This document shows, piece after piece, positions 43,410 to 55,917 of a DNA stretch of 64,000 nucleotides. Position 1 is the stretch's first letter. Each line of letters starts with the position of its first letter. Both the position numbers and the translations under genes were made by a program. The notes under the pieces are model-generated. The model ran no database searches, was not told the DNA's origin, and saw only the letters and a program-made list of their open reading frames with translations. Source of the stretch: Bos javanicus (lineage: Eukaryota; Chordata; Mammalia; Artiodactyla; Bovidae); NCBI RefSeq assembly GCF_032452875.1, contig NC_083885.1, positions 28,561,925 to 28,625,924 of the forward strand. The letters are read 5' to 3'.

Positions 43410-46082
43410 AAGTACTGTGTTAGACACTGAAATTAGAAAGATGATGGAAGATCAAGGGAGTGATCTCCATATATTAAAATGGATGCTGAAATTATATGCT
43501 TAGCTAAGACTAGACTCTATGAGTACCAAACCTGGTATATTCTTGTAAGTCAACCAAAAAATTGAATCATTATTCCATAAAACTTTGAATCTCCTCTTAT
43601 TTCTATGTCTGCCATGGAAGTTAAAAAAAAAAGGGTATTTTTAAAGATAGTATTTAGCCAGAAATATATGTACTTGTCTGAAAATTGGCTTGAAAACTGG
43701 CTTTACTCCCCGGTTGCCAAAAGAGCCTCATAGCAGGAATGTGACCCCAGCAAGAGAGATATTGAATATGTGTGAGTGAAATCACTGAGGGGTTTGGTAT
43801 GAAACAGCTGTGTGATTAAGGAGTCAAAATTTTAAGTAAAAAATAGAATTAATGGGATAGTTAACCTAGTTGAAAAGAAATGGGAAATGAAACATGTAAC
43901 AGTTTTGATTTTTCTTTTGTAAATGCTGGAAAATGAGTATGTTACATCTGGTGCAAGGGTACGATACCAATGCTGTCAGCAAGGACATAGATTCTGCCTG
44001 TTTTCTGCCCCAAGAAGAGAACAGGATAGAGTTTTTCCCCATCTGTTTTCTCACCTCCACTTACTTCTGCTTGCCTTTCCATGCCATTCCATCCTGTCTC
44101 TTCTATTCACATTTCATTTCATAAAATTAGCCTTGAGACCTTATCATTTTGAGATCTTGTTTAGACATGTAGAACAGATATGGGATAGTAAATCATAAGA
44201 AGACCCTGCTTTCAAGAAGGTGCTCTTTGGGGAAGTAAGACATACGTGTATGTGCAACCTCAATATAACTATGGTTCCTCATGACCCAGGGTTTGTTGAC
44301 TATATATACACACATGCAAACTTGATCTAAAACGTACAAGTCAGTGCAAATATTTTAAATAAACTTAATATATAAAAAGTTATTATAAGATTTCATTCTA
44401 GAAAATTAGTGAGAGTATATGCACTGGGATGGGGAAAATTTATGTTCAGCACCCAGAAAAAAAAATGCCTTTTCTATAATTTTCTATACATCTCAGTCAG
44501 TCTCTGCCCCCTCTCTTTCTTTCTCCAATTCTTTATGTACCCTTTCATAGTACTGTGCTCATCAGTTTCTTATATTTTTCTTCCATTCTGGTTTTGGTGA
44601 CCAGGAGTTGTTTTCCCACTTACCAGTCATATCAATTTGTTCTTGGGTTAGCAAACATCTTAAAACTCCAGGTCCCTATCTTTCCTTGTTTCTGAAGGAG
44701 TTGGTGATCTAGGACACTGCATTATTCTTTCTCTCATTGCTTTTTCTGTGAGAATTTTCATATAATTCTCGATGAATAAAATGTTCTATTATCTTATTTC
44801 TTCCTATTTTTTAAATTGTGTCTATACTTCAATAGAAATCATGAAAGAAGAGATCATGAATGGCAGTGGTTGCCCATGGTCCATAGTGAAGATCACCTTG
44901 GAGATGAGAGCAGACCCTGGAAAGGGCAAGGGGTGGTAGAAATGGGAATTTGTCCATGTTTACTTTTTATATTCAGAAAAACTTATTGAAGTCTACAGTG
45001 AACTGCTATTGGATAAAATGACTGCATGTTGTTTTCTGGGAATAACCTTCACCACAGAAGAAAATAATATATGTGAAGTGTATGTGGAGAGTGAGGGGAA
45101 AAAAGACGAATCTTGCCAGTATCCCAACTCTTTTTATACAGATCCCTAAGACCTACCCCTTCCTGTCTATTCATGCTATGGAACAAATCCATTTCAACCC
45201 CCAAAGATTCCTGTTTTTGTTTAAGAGAGTACAGTATGGATTTCTGTCACTTCCAGTTCAAAAGTTTTTCACTATTTCAGGATCTTATAACAATCCTGAT
45301 AGCATGGAATTTCATCCTAATTTTACACAGGGTGAAATTGAGGCTGAAATAAATGGAAAATTACCAATAGTTTGGAAAGATGCATTCTGGGGTGATGGTG
45401 TGTATACATAAATACATGGTAAGTGCAGAGTTTGTTCAAGTAAAATACATCTTTCTGTAGTCTGGGTTATGTCTCTCTATCTTTGTGTGTGTGTGCATTT
45501 CTGTGCAATTGTGTCTCTATGTCCCTTTGTGTGTGTGTGTGTGTGTATGCATTTGATACGTGTGTTTGTGCATGTGTGATGAAAAGGTAAGAAATAAAAA
45601 TGAGAAAAGAAAACACAGGGAAACTTGGAGCATAAGAAATGAAAGCTATGTGCAAAATAATGCAAATCTTGTGCTTGACAAAAAGAAAAAATAAAGCACA
45701 AAAATCTGTAAGTATTGTGAAGTTGTTAGTGATGTCCTTATTTTCCAAACCACTTGATCTTCCTGTTATTTCTTTCTACCCATCTTTCAAGTACCCAGTA
45801 ATCTGAAAGAATAGATGATAGGTTCACTTCTCTCTGTCCCTTCTGACACATGAAGACAGCTCTCAACAAGATGGTAATGGCAGCTCCTCCAAATTCTAAA
45901 AATATGGTCAGGATATCAGCTTCGCCCTGAACTGCCTTGTAATCCTAATGCAATTATGTCGCTTTCTAATCTTTCTGTTAGTGCTATGGTAAGGAGGCAG
46001 AGAAAAAAAACAACAACAACTGCAAACCAGAAGGACCAAACATCCAAAGTGGAGGTGACTGATTAACCACTGCTTCTGCTTT
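43410..46082. other. Unique sequence with a TG-rich tract
   Basis: No recognised exon or repeat apart from a TG-rich tract at 45484-45580. The open frame at 45073-45411 has no recognisable domain. Confidence 0.4.
45484..45580. repeat. Imperfect (TG)n microsatellite
   Basis: Three TG-rich blocks (45485-45494, 45529-45547 and 45560-45577) are separated by short interruptions. Confidence 0.8.
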
Positions 46083-46171
46083 GGGAGTTGGTGATGGACA
46101 GGGAGGCCTGGTATGCTGTGGTTCATGGGGTTGAAAGAGTCAGACACAACTGAGCAACTGAACTGAACTGA
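46083..46171 (+). mobile_element. BovB 3' terminus, about 90 bp
   Basis: GGGAGTTGGTGATGGACAGG through GAGCAACTGAACTGAACTGA. Only the extreme 3' end is present, consistent with a strongly 5'-truncated insertion. Confidence 0.85.
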
Positions 46172-46805
46172 AAGTGCTTTGCTCAATCTATTAGCTAGTG
46201 GCATTTAACCAATAACTTCTTAAGGTTTCTAGGCTGGTCAACAGTTTTATCTTCAACATACTCCCTTGAACATCCACAGATGTTACAACCTTCCTAAGCC
46301 AGTGTTTTCTCCCCTTGTTCCCTGCTCTAATCATACTAAGTGTAGCCAGGGGCAGATGATATAGCCACATGTTCAGTGGGCACTAAAAATAAAGTCTGTC
46401 TGGAAAATGAGGAATGGAGGGGATGACATGGAACCTACAAAAATACACTTTTCCTGGCTTAATGTTATCCCTGTGCAGGAGGAATTTAACTGTTCATGGA
46501 AATCTGTGTGGACACTTTTTTTTCCATTAAGAGAACTAAAAATTGAAAGCAAAAACCACTTGAGGTATAAAATCATAGGATTTTAAAGCTGCAAGGGACC
46601 AAGAAACACTGTTGCTTTTGCTTTAATTTTGAAGGTTTCAGTTGTTAAGGGAGGAGGAAATGGTATATTGATGATGGAGGACATTTACACAGAAGGCTGT
46701 CTCTGGTGGATTCAAAGTAATTTTGGTTTACTTTTTACCTGCATTTCTTCAATTTGCTAAAATGAGCATGTGTCACTTTCTAAATAGAAAGTTTTATTTA
46801 TGTAA
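46172..46805. other. No clear feature
   Basis: A weak block near 46570-46640 (AAAGCTGCAAGGGACCAAGA) resembles a common old mammalian repeat, but I cannot name it safely. Confidence 0.35.
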
Positions 46806-46985
46806 CATGAGTTTTGGCAATAGCCAGACCTGAGTGTGAGTACCAACTCTGCCATTAAATGCTGGGTCTCTATGGCAGGTTATTTAACCTCTCTTGTACT
46901 TGGTATTGTCTCAATTTTATAAATAAAAGTACTTGTATCAGTTTTGCAAGGATGGTGTGAGGACTTGGCAGAAAAAATGATGAGA
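46806..46985 (+). mobile_element. MIR SINE relic
   Basis: GTGAGTACCAACTCTGCCAT, AGGTTATTTAACCTCTCTTG and AAGGATGGTGTGAGGACTTG follow MIR order. Confidence 0.72.
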
Positions 46986-47399
46986 TAAATAGTACGACTT
47001 AGCTCCCCCCTTCCCTAACTGCTCTCATCAAGACACACATGACTCTTAAATATCTCCAGTGCTGTTCTCTCCCTTTAAAGACAGCGAAACGGTCTATTTG
47101 GGTTAAGTGACACACCGCTCAGTTTTCGTTTCCTATTTGTGCTTCCAATCCCCTCTTATAGTCACAAGCTGGTGCCAGATCCCCAGACCACACAAATTCA
47201 GGTAACACCTGAGCAGGATGACATTTCCATCAATAAGACAGAAACCCCCATTAAACTGTGCTTGGTAATGGCACTGAAGTCCAACAGAGTCCTTTTGCTA
47301 TTAAGAATTGTATCTTCCTCTGCACAGATGTGGGACATGAGATGTAAGGCACAGGTCTTCTGGGACAGTTAGTGTGACATAAGTAACAGTAAGTATGAT
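46986..47399. other. No feature recognised
   Basis: Unique-looking sequence. A short open frame at 47139-47372 has no recognisable domain. Confidence 0.4.
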
Positions 47400-47640
47400 A
47401 ATAAAAATAGCTAACATTTATTGATCACCTACATGTGTTAGATGCAAAATACCTTAAAAATAACATTGTGTTTAATCCTCCCAATGAGCCCCTGAAGCAG
47501 TTACTATAATATTTGATAAACTAAGGGTTAGAGAGATAAAATGAATAATTGAACATCGCATAGCTGTTAAGCAGTGGATCTGGGAATAGGCCCTGAGGGG
47601 CCAGACTCCAGATACTGTGCTTTTAACCACCATGTTTAAC
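47400..47640 (+). mobile_element. MIR SINE relic, near full length
   Basis: AATAGCTAACATTTATTGAT, TTAATCCTCCCAATGAGCCC, a TAAGGGTTAGAGAGATAAAA block, CATAGCTGTTAAGCAGTGG and CTGTGCTTTTAACCACCATG follow the full MIR order. Confidence 0.82.
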
Positions 47641-47929
47641 CTAGACCTTGTTCACTATGATCAAAGTCAGGGGGAGGCAAGAAAGGAGACATGAGTGTGA
47701 TCATGACTTAAAACATGACAGCAGAGAAAAAGGAATATGACAAGAGTGTCGTGTTAATATCAAAGAAAATAACAGAGGGACCCTGTTCTCATCATTCATT
47801 CATTCATTTATGCATTTTTTTCACTTTATAACTATTTATCAAATAATGCATCCTGATCACCAGCCTTACATCTAAGATTTGGAGATAGTATGAAAAATAA
47901 GGCGGGAGCTGTAATAAGACCTCATTCGG

Positions 47930-48150
47930 TGTTAAGCACTTACTATTTACTTGCCGGTGTCAGAAGAGAGATACCTAATATATTTTAACTGAAGTTCAAA
48001 TAATGTTTTATTTAGTTCTTACCATGAGCAAATGAAGTATACAGAGTTGTCCTCATTTTGTAGATGAAACTCTAAGTTGCTAAAAGATTTGCCAGTTGAC
48101 TAGGCTGCAGCTTTAAGAGCTGTGCTCTCAAGCACTCGTCTGTGCTGCCT
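47930..48150 (+). mobile_element. MIR SINE relic
   Basis: GTTAAGCACTTACTATTTAC, TCCTCATTTTGTAGATGAAA, then GAGCTGTGCTCTCAAGCAC and GTGCTGCCTCC at the 3' end. Confidence 0.75.
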
Positions 48151-48384
48151 CCGGGAGAACATTAGAACGAGAACACCAGGGTCTGTTCACTGGCTCTGTT
48201 TGTGTCACTAATGCTGGCATTGCAAACCACCGCCCCCCCCCACCCAACACCTTTTTCTGAAAAAGGGAGAAATAACGACCTTCACCACACATACAGCACA
48301 CAGTGGACTTATCACTGGATCCCCACAGTAGCCCTTCTAAATAAGCACTTTTTCGGCTCACTCTCTTGAGAGTATTTGCATTGT

Positions 48385-48520
48385 ATAGTGTCATAGTCAT
48401 TTCAAAGATGAGGAAATTGAAGCTCAGAGATTTCAATAGCCAGCCTGTTGTCACAGAGTCAGTGAGCAGCCCAGCCCAAATTTAGACCCTACCAGTCTGA
48501 TTTCCAAGTTCATCCTCTGT
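48385..48520 (+). mobile_element. MIR SINE relic
   Basis: CATTTCAAAGATGAGGAAAT, GAAGCTCAGAGATTTCAATA, TTGTCACAGAGTCAGTGAGC and CCAGTCTGATTTCCAAGTTC. Third 3'-half MIR in the cluster. Confidence 0.72.
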
Positions 48521-49699
48521 TTTGCCTCTATGATTGTCATCATTATTTAATCCTTTTGCTTAATGCAGGAGCCCTGACATTTATAGCTAAAAAGAAACAA
48601 AACTTGATCACTGGGTTGGTATTTTTATACCAAAGCCATGCTTAATTAATGAAAATGAGTTCCTATGTACTCACAGAGACAAAACGTAGAACCAGACTTG
48701 GATGGAAGTGTATTTGACAATTAAGACTTAATTTGACCATATAATGGTCTGTTAGGTAGGTTAGTGACCAAGCATACTCTGAGCTCTCTGCTCAAATACT
48801 GTGTGTTTTCTTTTTAGCATCCTTCCTAGCCCACTGTGCCTAATTCCTTGGTAACCATTAGGAATGTGTTTGAAAAGTGCTCCTTCGTAACTCATTTTTT
48901 TCAGTATAAACTCTTTGAAAAATATTCACTGTAAACAATGCAAACAAAAAAAATTACAAAGTGTAAGGGAGTAAAGAATAATTATCCTAAACTCCAGCAC
49001 CAGAGTCCCTGTCCATCAGTGTGTTAGTGGCCATTTCTGAGTATTTTTTCCTGCTCATACGCATGCGTAAATGAGATGCAGAACAGGTGACTACAGAAAA
49101 GGATGTATACAGCTTACTAACATCCTGAGGACTGACTTGAATGTTGGCAGATTTGGATTCTAGTCTAAAATCTGGTTCTGATATTAACTGGTTATTTATT
49201 GTTAATGGGCATTGTTAACCTATTTAACAGCCTCATTAAGTAATTAACCTGTTAATTAGCTATTAATTAATAATAAGGCACCTATATTAGCATGTCTCTT
49301 CATAAGTTTCATGGTTTATTAAAGGGAAGACTCATTCTTTTGCCAAGAATTTATACTTTTTCATGCTGTGTGAAGGAAAAGATATAACAGGAGGGGAAGG
49401 TTTTATGTAGTATCAGATCCTGAAGCAGACTAACAATTTTTTCAACAACTTCTAGCTCTAACATTTTGTGCATCTGTGGCTTCCATATTAATTCATTTGT
49501 TGCCAAATCATTTATTTTTTAAATTATATATCCTTTCCATTCTATGTGTTACACAAATCAGGTAGTAGTTTCAGAGGTAGTAATAATCAAAGGAAACAAA
49601 GGTGTATTGCAACGTAATTTTTCATTGCCATGTCCTTGAGTTTATCTGAATCTATGTATATTGTCTCAGAACATTTACATGGGAAAGAGAATGATCTAG
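48521..49699. other. Unique sequence, no gene seen
   Basis: AT-rich sequence with direct AATTAATAATAA-like runs near 49240-49275. No named repeat. Confidence 0.4.
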
Positions 49700-49879
49700 A
49701 ACAAGGGTTGACAACATTTTTCTGTAAAGGGCCAGATAGTAAACTTGAAGATACCATGTAGGCTTTTCTATAATCTTTTAAAATGTAAGCATTTAAAAAT
49801 GTAAAATATTATTAGCTCCCAAACTGTAAAAAAACAGGCAGGGGAGGGATTTTGCCTTAGATTGGAGTTTGCCAATCGT
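49700..49879. mobile_element. hAT-type non-autonomous DNA element
   Basis: The left end has AAGGGTTGACAAC and TTTCTGTAAAGGGCCAGATAG, a common mammalian hAT (Charlie group) non-autonomous motif. The right end GTTTGCCAATCGT is its inverted counterpart. Imperfect 8-bp duplications TGATCTAG (49692-49699) and TGATCTAC (49880-49887) flank it, as expected for hAT. I do not assign a family name. Confidence 0.7.
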
Positions 49880-50570
49880 TGATCTACAAAAATAGTATTA
49901 ATTTCCAAAGACCTTTGCAGAAAATTCTTTTTGGCAAAAGATACCAATAATATGTAGGGAGTATTAGAAAGTAGCTCAAACAACAGTAAAATATTTTAAA
50001 AATTCAAAACTAAAAGGTTTGGGAAATATATACATATTTAAATTGGACATTTTTTTTCCAACTCTTTTTTGTCAGTTTGCTTGGTCAGATGAGGTTGCTC
50101 AGGCTTCCCTTTGCAAGGGTTGCTCCTGCTGACTGGAACTGGAGGAATCTTGTGTGCAGCACTGTATACCAAGTGAAGTCAGCCAGCTGAAGTCTACATC
50201 TCAGAAATGATAAACCCCTTTATTGTGATAGCATTTTGTAGAGCACCCACTCTACCCATTCCATTCCATGTGCATCCCTTGTACTTACAGTTTTTCTTTA
50301 ATTTTCAAGTTTTGTTATTGGAAGTTTCATGAAAATATTATTTAAAAGTCCTGAGTTTTTTTTAACAGCCTCCTGATAATCTGTCGCTTGAGGAAAAGAA
50401 AAAAAAAAAAGTGACAGTTTATTCTGTAAAAACTCCAAGGGCAGATAAGAGATTTACCTTTTATTTTTCCTTTTCTGCAAATAGAATTGCTGAATTTAGG
50501 GTATGGCAGTTTCTTTCTTGAATACCTTCTGGGAAAATGCATGTGACTTAAAAGTCCAATGAATAAAAAA
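49880..50570. other. No feature recognised
   Basis: AT-rich unique sequence with an A run at 50396-50410. Confidence 0.4.
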
Positions 50571-50788
50571 CCCTGAAGTGAAGTGAAGTGAAGTTGCTCA
50601 GTCGTGTCCGACTCTGCGACCCCATAGACTGTAGCCCATCAGGCTCCTCCATCCATGGAATTTTCCAGGCAAGAGTACTGGAGTGGGTTGCTGTTTCCTT
50701 CTCCAGGGGATCTTCCTGACTCAGGGATCGAACCCTGTCTCCCGCATCGCAGGCAGATGCTCTACCATCTGAGCCACCAGGGAAGCTC
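50571..50788 (-). mobile_element. Bov-tA SINE
   Basis: The plus strand starts with (GAAGT)n tail repeats, then GCTCAGTCGTGTCCGACTC, GGGATCGAACCC (antisense box B), and ends GAGCCACCAGGGAAGCTC. An A21 run follows at 50789-50809. A possible short duplication AAAAAACC lies at 50565-50572 and 50804-50811. Confidence 0.9.
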
Positions 50789-50811
50789 AAAAAAAAAAAA
50801 AAAAAAAAACC

Positions 50812-51678
50812 GTAAAACTTCACATAATAATTGTATTATTTTCCCTATGAGAAGCAGAATTAATGGATTAAGATTGACATTGAAATATATATATATATAT
50901 ATCCTGTTGTTCTAAGATTCTATAGTCAACTGGAGAATTATCTGTATTGACTCAGTTAGGCTTATCTGTATCATCTAAACTGAACCATTTTAAAATATAA
51001 ACTCTTATCTGAAAGTAATATAAATGCCATATTTTGCTCCGATTCAAGTAATGTATATTTGTCCCTATCTTCAAAGATTTGCTGATCCTCAGTTTTCTCA
51101 GACATTATCCTTTCAAAAGCATCATTAGTCTGCTAAGCCCAAAGACCCACTGAGTCAGGCAATACCATGTTAAGATTGTCCTTCAAACAGCTGCTGGCAT
51201 TCTCTTCCCCTAATAGTCAGAGTAGCCACTTCAGTCCCAGGGCTGTGAAACAGCGACCAGACAATGTAATCATTATTACCCATTGGGCAAGGGACCTGAT
51301 AGTGGTCAAGTTGCAAGCAAGCAGAGTCTGATCTTGCTTATTCTTTTTGTAAGCTATTTTTTTCTTCCTGTTTATGTCTAAAGCTATAAACTAAGTCAAA
51401 TTTCAATAATTGTTGAGCTAAAGACCCAGTAAATTGTTGAGATGATAAAGAACAGGTTTTTATTTCTTTTATATGGCCTTACAATTAGCTTTCAAGTAGG
51501 GAATCTCTGCACATTCTGCCCTTTGAGGTGTAGGGAGTGACTGGTACCTATATCATTATTATTTCCCGTTATAAAGCCCAGAGAATGCTAAATATCTGCC
51601 TACTCACTATATTCTGAATTTCACTGCTTAGCGTAACGTTCAGGACAAAATAGTTTCTCTTCCTCTACCCTTCTTTCT

Positions 51679-51680
<2 letters not shown>
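50812..51680. other. Unique sequence, no gene seen
   Basis: A (TA)n tract lies at 50885-50901. No exon or other repeat recognised. Confidence 0.4.

Positions 51681-51744
<64 letters not shown>
51681..51744. repeat. (AC)32 microsatellite
   Basis: 64 bases of uninterrupted AC dinucleotides. The minus-strand open frame reading poly Cys-Val here is an artefact. Confidence 0.98.
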
Positions 51745-51748
<4 letters not shown>

Positions 51749-52380
51749 ATAGGAATATTACCCTGTTGCTTTTATCTCCAGAACCTTTTCTCCTTTTCTT
51801 ACTCATTCTTTCAATCTCTCTCCATTCAGATAAATAAGATTTATTCGCTGCCTTCTGTGTCCTCAGGAAACCACAGTGAAAGAAAGATGCAGAACCAAAC
51901 CTCAAAGAATGTGACGATCTTCCTCTGTTCTCCTTTTGCTATTACTAGTTCTCTCTCTTTTCCTGGCTTCCTTTATAACACTTCTCTCTGCGTTTCTCCT
52001 TCAGATAGTTCCTGCCCTGAGCAGGACTGCAGTGCCCAAGTATCATACATCTCTGGACATTCCTGTTGATAAGAGTTTTCATCAGTTGTGCTTACACTGT
52101 GTGAAATACACGTACATTTTTGAAGGAATGGAGGTAATTGGAAGAAAAAGTGAATATCATTTGAAGCCTATGCCTTTCACAATATGTGAACATTCTGTTC
52201 AATACTGTTATTGTTTAAAAAAAAAATCAAGGTCAAAAAAGTCAAATTCCTGGCCCCTTCCCCTCGCTCCCATCTCTAGTCCTAAATGCTGATACTATTA
52301 ATAGCAAGGTATAATGTGCTTTTAGACTTCTAATAAAATGTACTTCAAATAGATTAAAACATAGAAATAAAAAAGTAGAC
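51745..52380. other. No gene recognised
   Basis: Open frames at 51857-52069 and 51936-52292 overlap in different frames, have no recognisable domain and show no convincing splice context. Confidence 0.35.
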
Positions 52381-52440
52381 TTGAAGCTAACTCAACATTG
52401 TAAATTAACTACACTCAAATGCAATCAAAATTAAAAATAT
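52381..52440 (+). mobile_element. L1 3' UTR scrap
   Basis: GCTAACTCAACATTGTAAAT and ACTACACTCAAATGCAATC resemble the sense L1 3' end, diverged. Confidence 0.5.
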
Positions 52441-54020
52441 CAGTCATATGAAAAATGTCATGTCTTCAGTCCTAAATGAAGTCTTGAGTCAGAAACAAAG
52501 ACTTCCTGGAAGTACATTTTAAGGATCATCTTGTAGTTAAATTGTAGTTTAACAAAAAAACCCCAGTTGTTCATTGTATGAACGACAGTAATAAGAGACA
52601 CAAGGCTAGAAACAGAATTGATAAAAGAGTGTAACAGACCAAAAATATAAGAATTTCCTAAACCTCTCTGTCCCTGAGGTCTTGTTCTTTGATGTGTATC
52701 TAAGTCATTTTGTTTTCCTCAATATCTAAATCACTCTTTGGTCACAGACCAGAAAACCAGCACTGTCTCATCAGGGAGACACAAAATAATGTGGTTTGGG
52801 AATGGCATTTTTTTTTCTTGTTTTTGAAAAAAAGAAACTATCTCAAACTATCCATCTGGAGCACAAAAAAAATCTGTCAACCATTATCAAAATGATTTAC
52901 TTAAGAGCCATTTAACAAGATTCATTAATTTAAAGAGATTAAAACCAGTTTGTATTAAAGGACATTTTGACAGAAAAAATGGGTTATAATAAAAGCTGAA
53001 AATCAGCAGTCTTTCTTTTTATAAAGCACGATGCAGAACTCTTAGCAAAATCTTCGTCATTCAAAGTGAAATTCAAGATCTGATTCAACTGATAGCAGAC
53101 TTGAAACAGAAAATGAAAAAAAAGTTTGCAATAGGTCAAAGTACTGAATGTACTGACAAGAACAGAAAGTGTTCAGTATTTTCCTGGGGAGACATCTAAG
53201 ATGAGATGGAAAGGATAAAATTGGAGGGGTAAAATCACACATGTATAACAATGGAAGAAGAAACCTGGCCTAGAAACAAAGCTAGCTTTTAACAGACTGA
53301 AAAACAACTTGGCAGCCATTGTTTATATAATCAGTGAGAGCATCTTTTTCTCTGAGACATGTGTCTTGACAGTGTATTATTGAAATACACTCCTTAAAAA
53401 TACATTTATTTCCCTCTTAAATAATGTGCATTTATACTTTGGTAGAGATATGCACTAAATACTCCAGAATGACTGCCTGTGTGGAAGAGAGTGATTTTGG
53501 AATAGGTATGCATAGAAATAAACACATGAAATTTTAAAAGGAAATACACAGAAATATGCTGATGTATACTCATCCAAAATACATACATTCATATGTACAT
53601 ACAACTGAAGTGTTGAAGTGTGTGCATCCTTAGGAATCTGACTGAATAACTTTGACCACAGAGAAACAAAGTTAGAAGGAGCTGTGTTAGCTGAGTCACT
53701 CTCTGGGAGGCAGGTACTGAGATGCAGATAGAACGCATCAGGCTTTTTGCTTGGTAATGCTTTCAAAGTGTAAAAGAGAAGGTAGGTGAAATTGAGAAGG
53801 GGAAGCTCCAAACCATGATGTGCATCCTTTCCTGTGAGAAGGAAGATGAACAGAGGTAGGACTGGACAGGGAGAACCTCTGACTGCAATGTAGATTTGGA
53901 AATTTCTCAGAGAATCCAACGGGGAATCCAAAGCAATGATTTCCTGCAAAGTGAGCCCAAGATTGGATGGAAATAGACAAGTCCCAGTGCCACTGCTGGA
54001 GTCAGCCTTTGGTGAGGCCT
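52441..54020. other. Unique sequence, no gene seen
   Basis: The 164-residue minus-strand frame at 53455-53949 has no recognisable domain, composition typical of random AT-rich DNA and an overlapping alternative frame, so I do not call it a gene. Confidence 0.4.
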
Positions 54021-54148
54021 AATGGCAACCCACTCCAGTGTTCTTGCCTGGAGAATCCCAGGGACAGGGGAGCCTGGTGGGTTTCCATCTATGGGGTCAC
54101 ACAGAGTCGGACACGACTGAAGTGACTTAGCAGCAGCAGCAGCAGCCC
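54021..54148 (+). mobile_element. BovA SINE monomer with (CAG)n tail
   Basis: AATGGCAACCCACTCCAGTG through GACACGACTGAAGTGACTTA and a (GCA)n run at 54130-54147. Only one unit remains. Confidence 0.88.
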
Positions 54149-54244
54149 AGGAAGAACATGGCCATGGCAGGAAAGCTCATGTGGAGCCTGAAGGCAGTAG
54201 CAGCAGCTGGAGACAGGTAGCTAACTGCACTCCTTGCCTGTAAT

Positions 54245-54540
54245 AGAAAATTCTCTCTTTTTCAAAACTTTATTATTGGAGTATAATTGCTTCACAGTGA
54301 GTGTTGTATTAGTTTCTGCTGTACAACAAAGTGAATCAGATATACCAGTACATCTTTTGAGCCTCCCTCCCACTCACCCCTCTTTTATTCCCCTAGAGCA
54401 TCAGAGAGCCCTGAGTTGTGCTCCCCATGTTACACAGCAGCTTCTCACTAGCTAGCTATTTTATATATGATAGTGTATATATTTCAGTGCTACTCTCCCA
54501 GTTTGTACCACCCTATCCTTCCTCCCCTGTGGAAAGTCCT
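54245..54540 (-). mobile_element. L1 3' UTR fragment, antisense
   Basis: TTATTATTGGAGTATAATTG, TAGTTTCTGCTGTACAACA, CCTCCCTCCCACTCACCCC and GTGCTACTCTCCCAGTTTG form the antisense order of an L1 3' UTR. Confidence 0.8.
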
Positions 54541-54679
54541 GTCTTGAAGGGAGATCTGAGCAGAACATTTCCATAGCTAACTACTGCAAGCTTCCTACCT
54601 TCTAGGTCTGTAGTATTTTACTCCTTTGACTACAAAGAATATTTTAGGTGGGGAAGACACCCTCACTATATGCTCTTAT
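54541..54679. other. Short unique interval
   Basis: No feature recognised. Confidence 0.4.
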
Positions 54680-54815
54680 TTTCTTAATAGAAACTGAACC
54701 CCAGCCAGATTAAATGACTTGGACAGGATCTCAGATAATTTGTTAGAATACTCAGGATTAGAATCCTTTAAGCCATTTTAAGATCCTTTTTCCACTTTAA
54801 TCACACTTCCTTCTT
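54680..54815 (+). mobile_element. MIR SINE relic
   Basis: AAACTGAACCCCAGCCAGAT, TAAATGACTTGGACAGGATC and CAGGATTAGAATCCTTTAAG follow the MIR 3' half. Confidence 0.65.
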
Positions 54816-55480
54816 CCTCAGAAAAATAAAATATGTTTGATACTCATGAGGCTCTTTCTTTAAGTACTGTGTTTTAACTTGGCCTCCTGTCCTAATCCCC
54901 TTATCATTTCCTTTATGTACTGTATCTTTACAATAAACCACTTGCTGGAAACTTTCCCCATATTAATGTTTTTTTTTTTCTGTGTTAAAATTGCTGTTAT
55001 AATGTTAAATGTCTGCAAAGGGAAATTATTATTTAAACAGTGAAGAACATATTTAAAGAAAGCTTCTTGATTGATATTGTTCTTTTTACCAGAGATTAAT
55101 AATTTTGACCATTTCTGCTTTTAATTCATTTTGGTGGTTCCAACAAATTCTAAAATAATCATCTATTTCTCTGTTTCTCATTATACTTGAATGTAAACTA
55201 TGAAATACGGTGAATTTATTTGTCTTTAGAATATACATCACCTCCACCTTGCTATTGTTTACAATTCGCAAATAATTTTAAGTTCTAAAATATTACAACT
55301 TCCTTATCTCTTAGATACAGACAATATGTCTTGTTTAACTACTATATAATCTTTAAAACTCTTTACCTGTCCTCTGTTTTTCCTCCTTTTCTCAGTTAAA
55401 CTGTCATTTTTAATGTTATGATTTTTGATGTTTACATTCTCTGCTGCAATCTAGAATAAGTGTCACCTTTCTTCTGAATT

Positions 55481-55483
<3 letters not shown>
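54816..55483. other. AT-rich unique sequence
   Basis: No repeat or exon recognised. Confidence 0.4.

Positions 55484-55525
<42 letters not shown>
55484..55525. repeat. (AT)21 microsatellite
   Basis: Uninterrupted alternating AT over 42 bases, self-complementary. Confidence 0.95.
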
Positions 55526-55527
<2 letters not shown>

Positions 55528-55917
55528 AGCAAGAAGATAGTATAACCTTGTATTTCTAAATCTGTGATGTTCAAATGAGAAAGTTCAGAATGTCTAGGTC
55601 ACATAATTCTCTTAGTATTCACAAGTGAATTAGGTCACATTTTATGTTGATTTATATAAGTATTACGGAACACTTCTCATACAGATTTTCTTCCTTTCTA
55701 TGATTTTTTTTCCCTTTGTGAACAGAAAGGTATATAAATGTATATACATTCATTCAGTCACATTACACCTAATATATATTACCATCTTCAAAAAATCACT
55801 CATTTTATGTATGTGTATATCTTTCATGGAATAATTTGGTTTATTCATTATTACTATGTCATAAATGCTTCTTTGGATCTGTTTCTTAAAGCTAAAGAAA
55901 TAAAAGCAAAAATAAAT
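55526..55917. other. AT-rich unique sequence
   Basis: No repeat or exon recognised except for an A-rich block at 55889-55917 discussed with the BovB on its right. Confidence 0.4.

Noticed and set aside
45073..45411. 112-residue plus-strand open frame
   Set aside because: No recognisable family, and a second frame of similar length overlaps it.
51936..52292. 118-residue plus-strand frame with a hydrophobic start that looks like a signal peptide
   Set aside because: The hydrophobic run comes from a CT-rich DNA stretch, the rest has no recognisable domain, and an overlapping frame at 51857-52069 is equally open.
53455..53949. 164-residue open frame on the minus strand
   Set aside because: No domain or motif I recognise, composition typical of AT-rich noncoding DNA, and competing overlapping frames. 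No splice or promoter context supports it.
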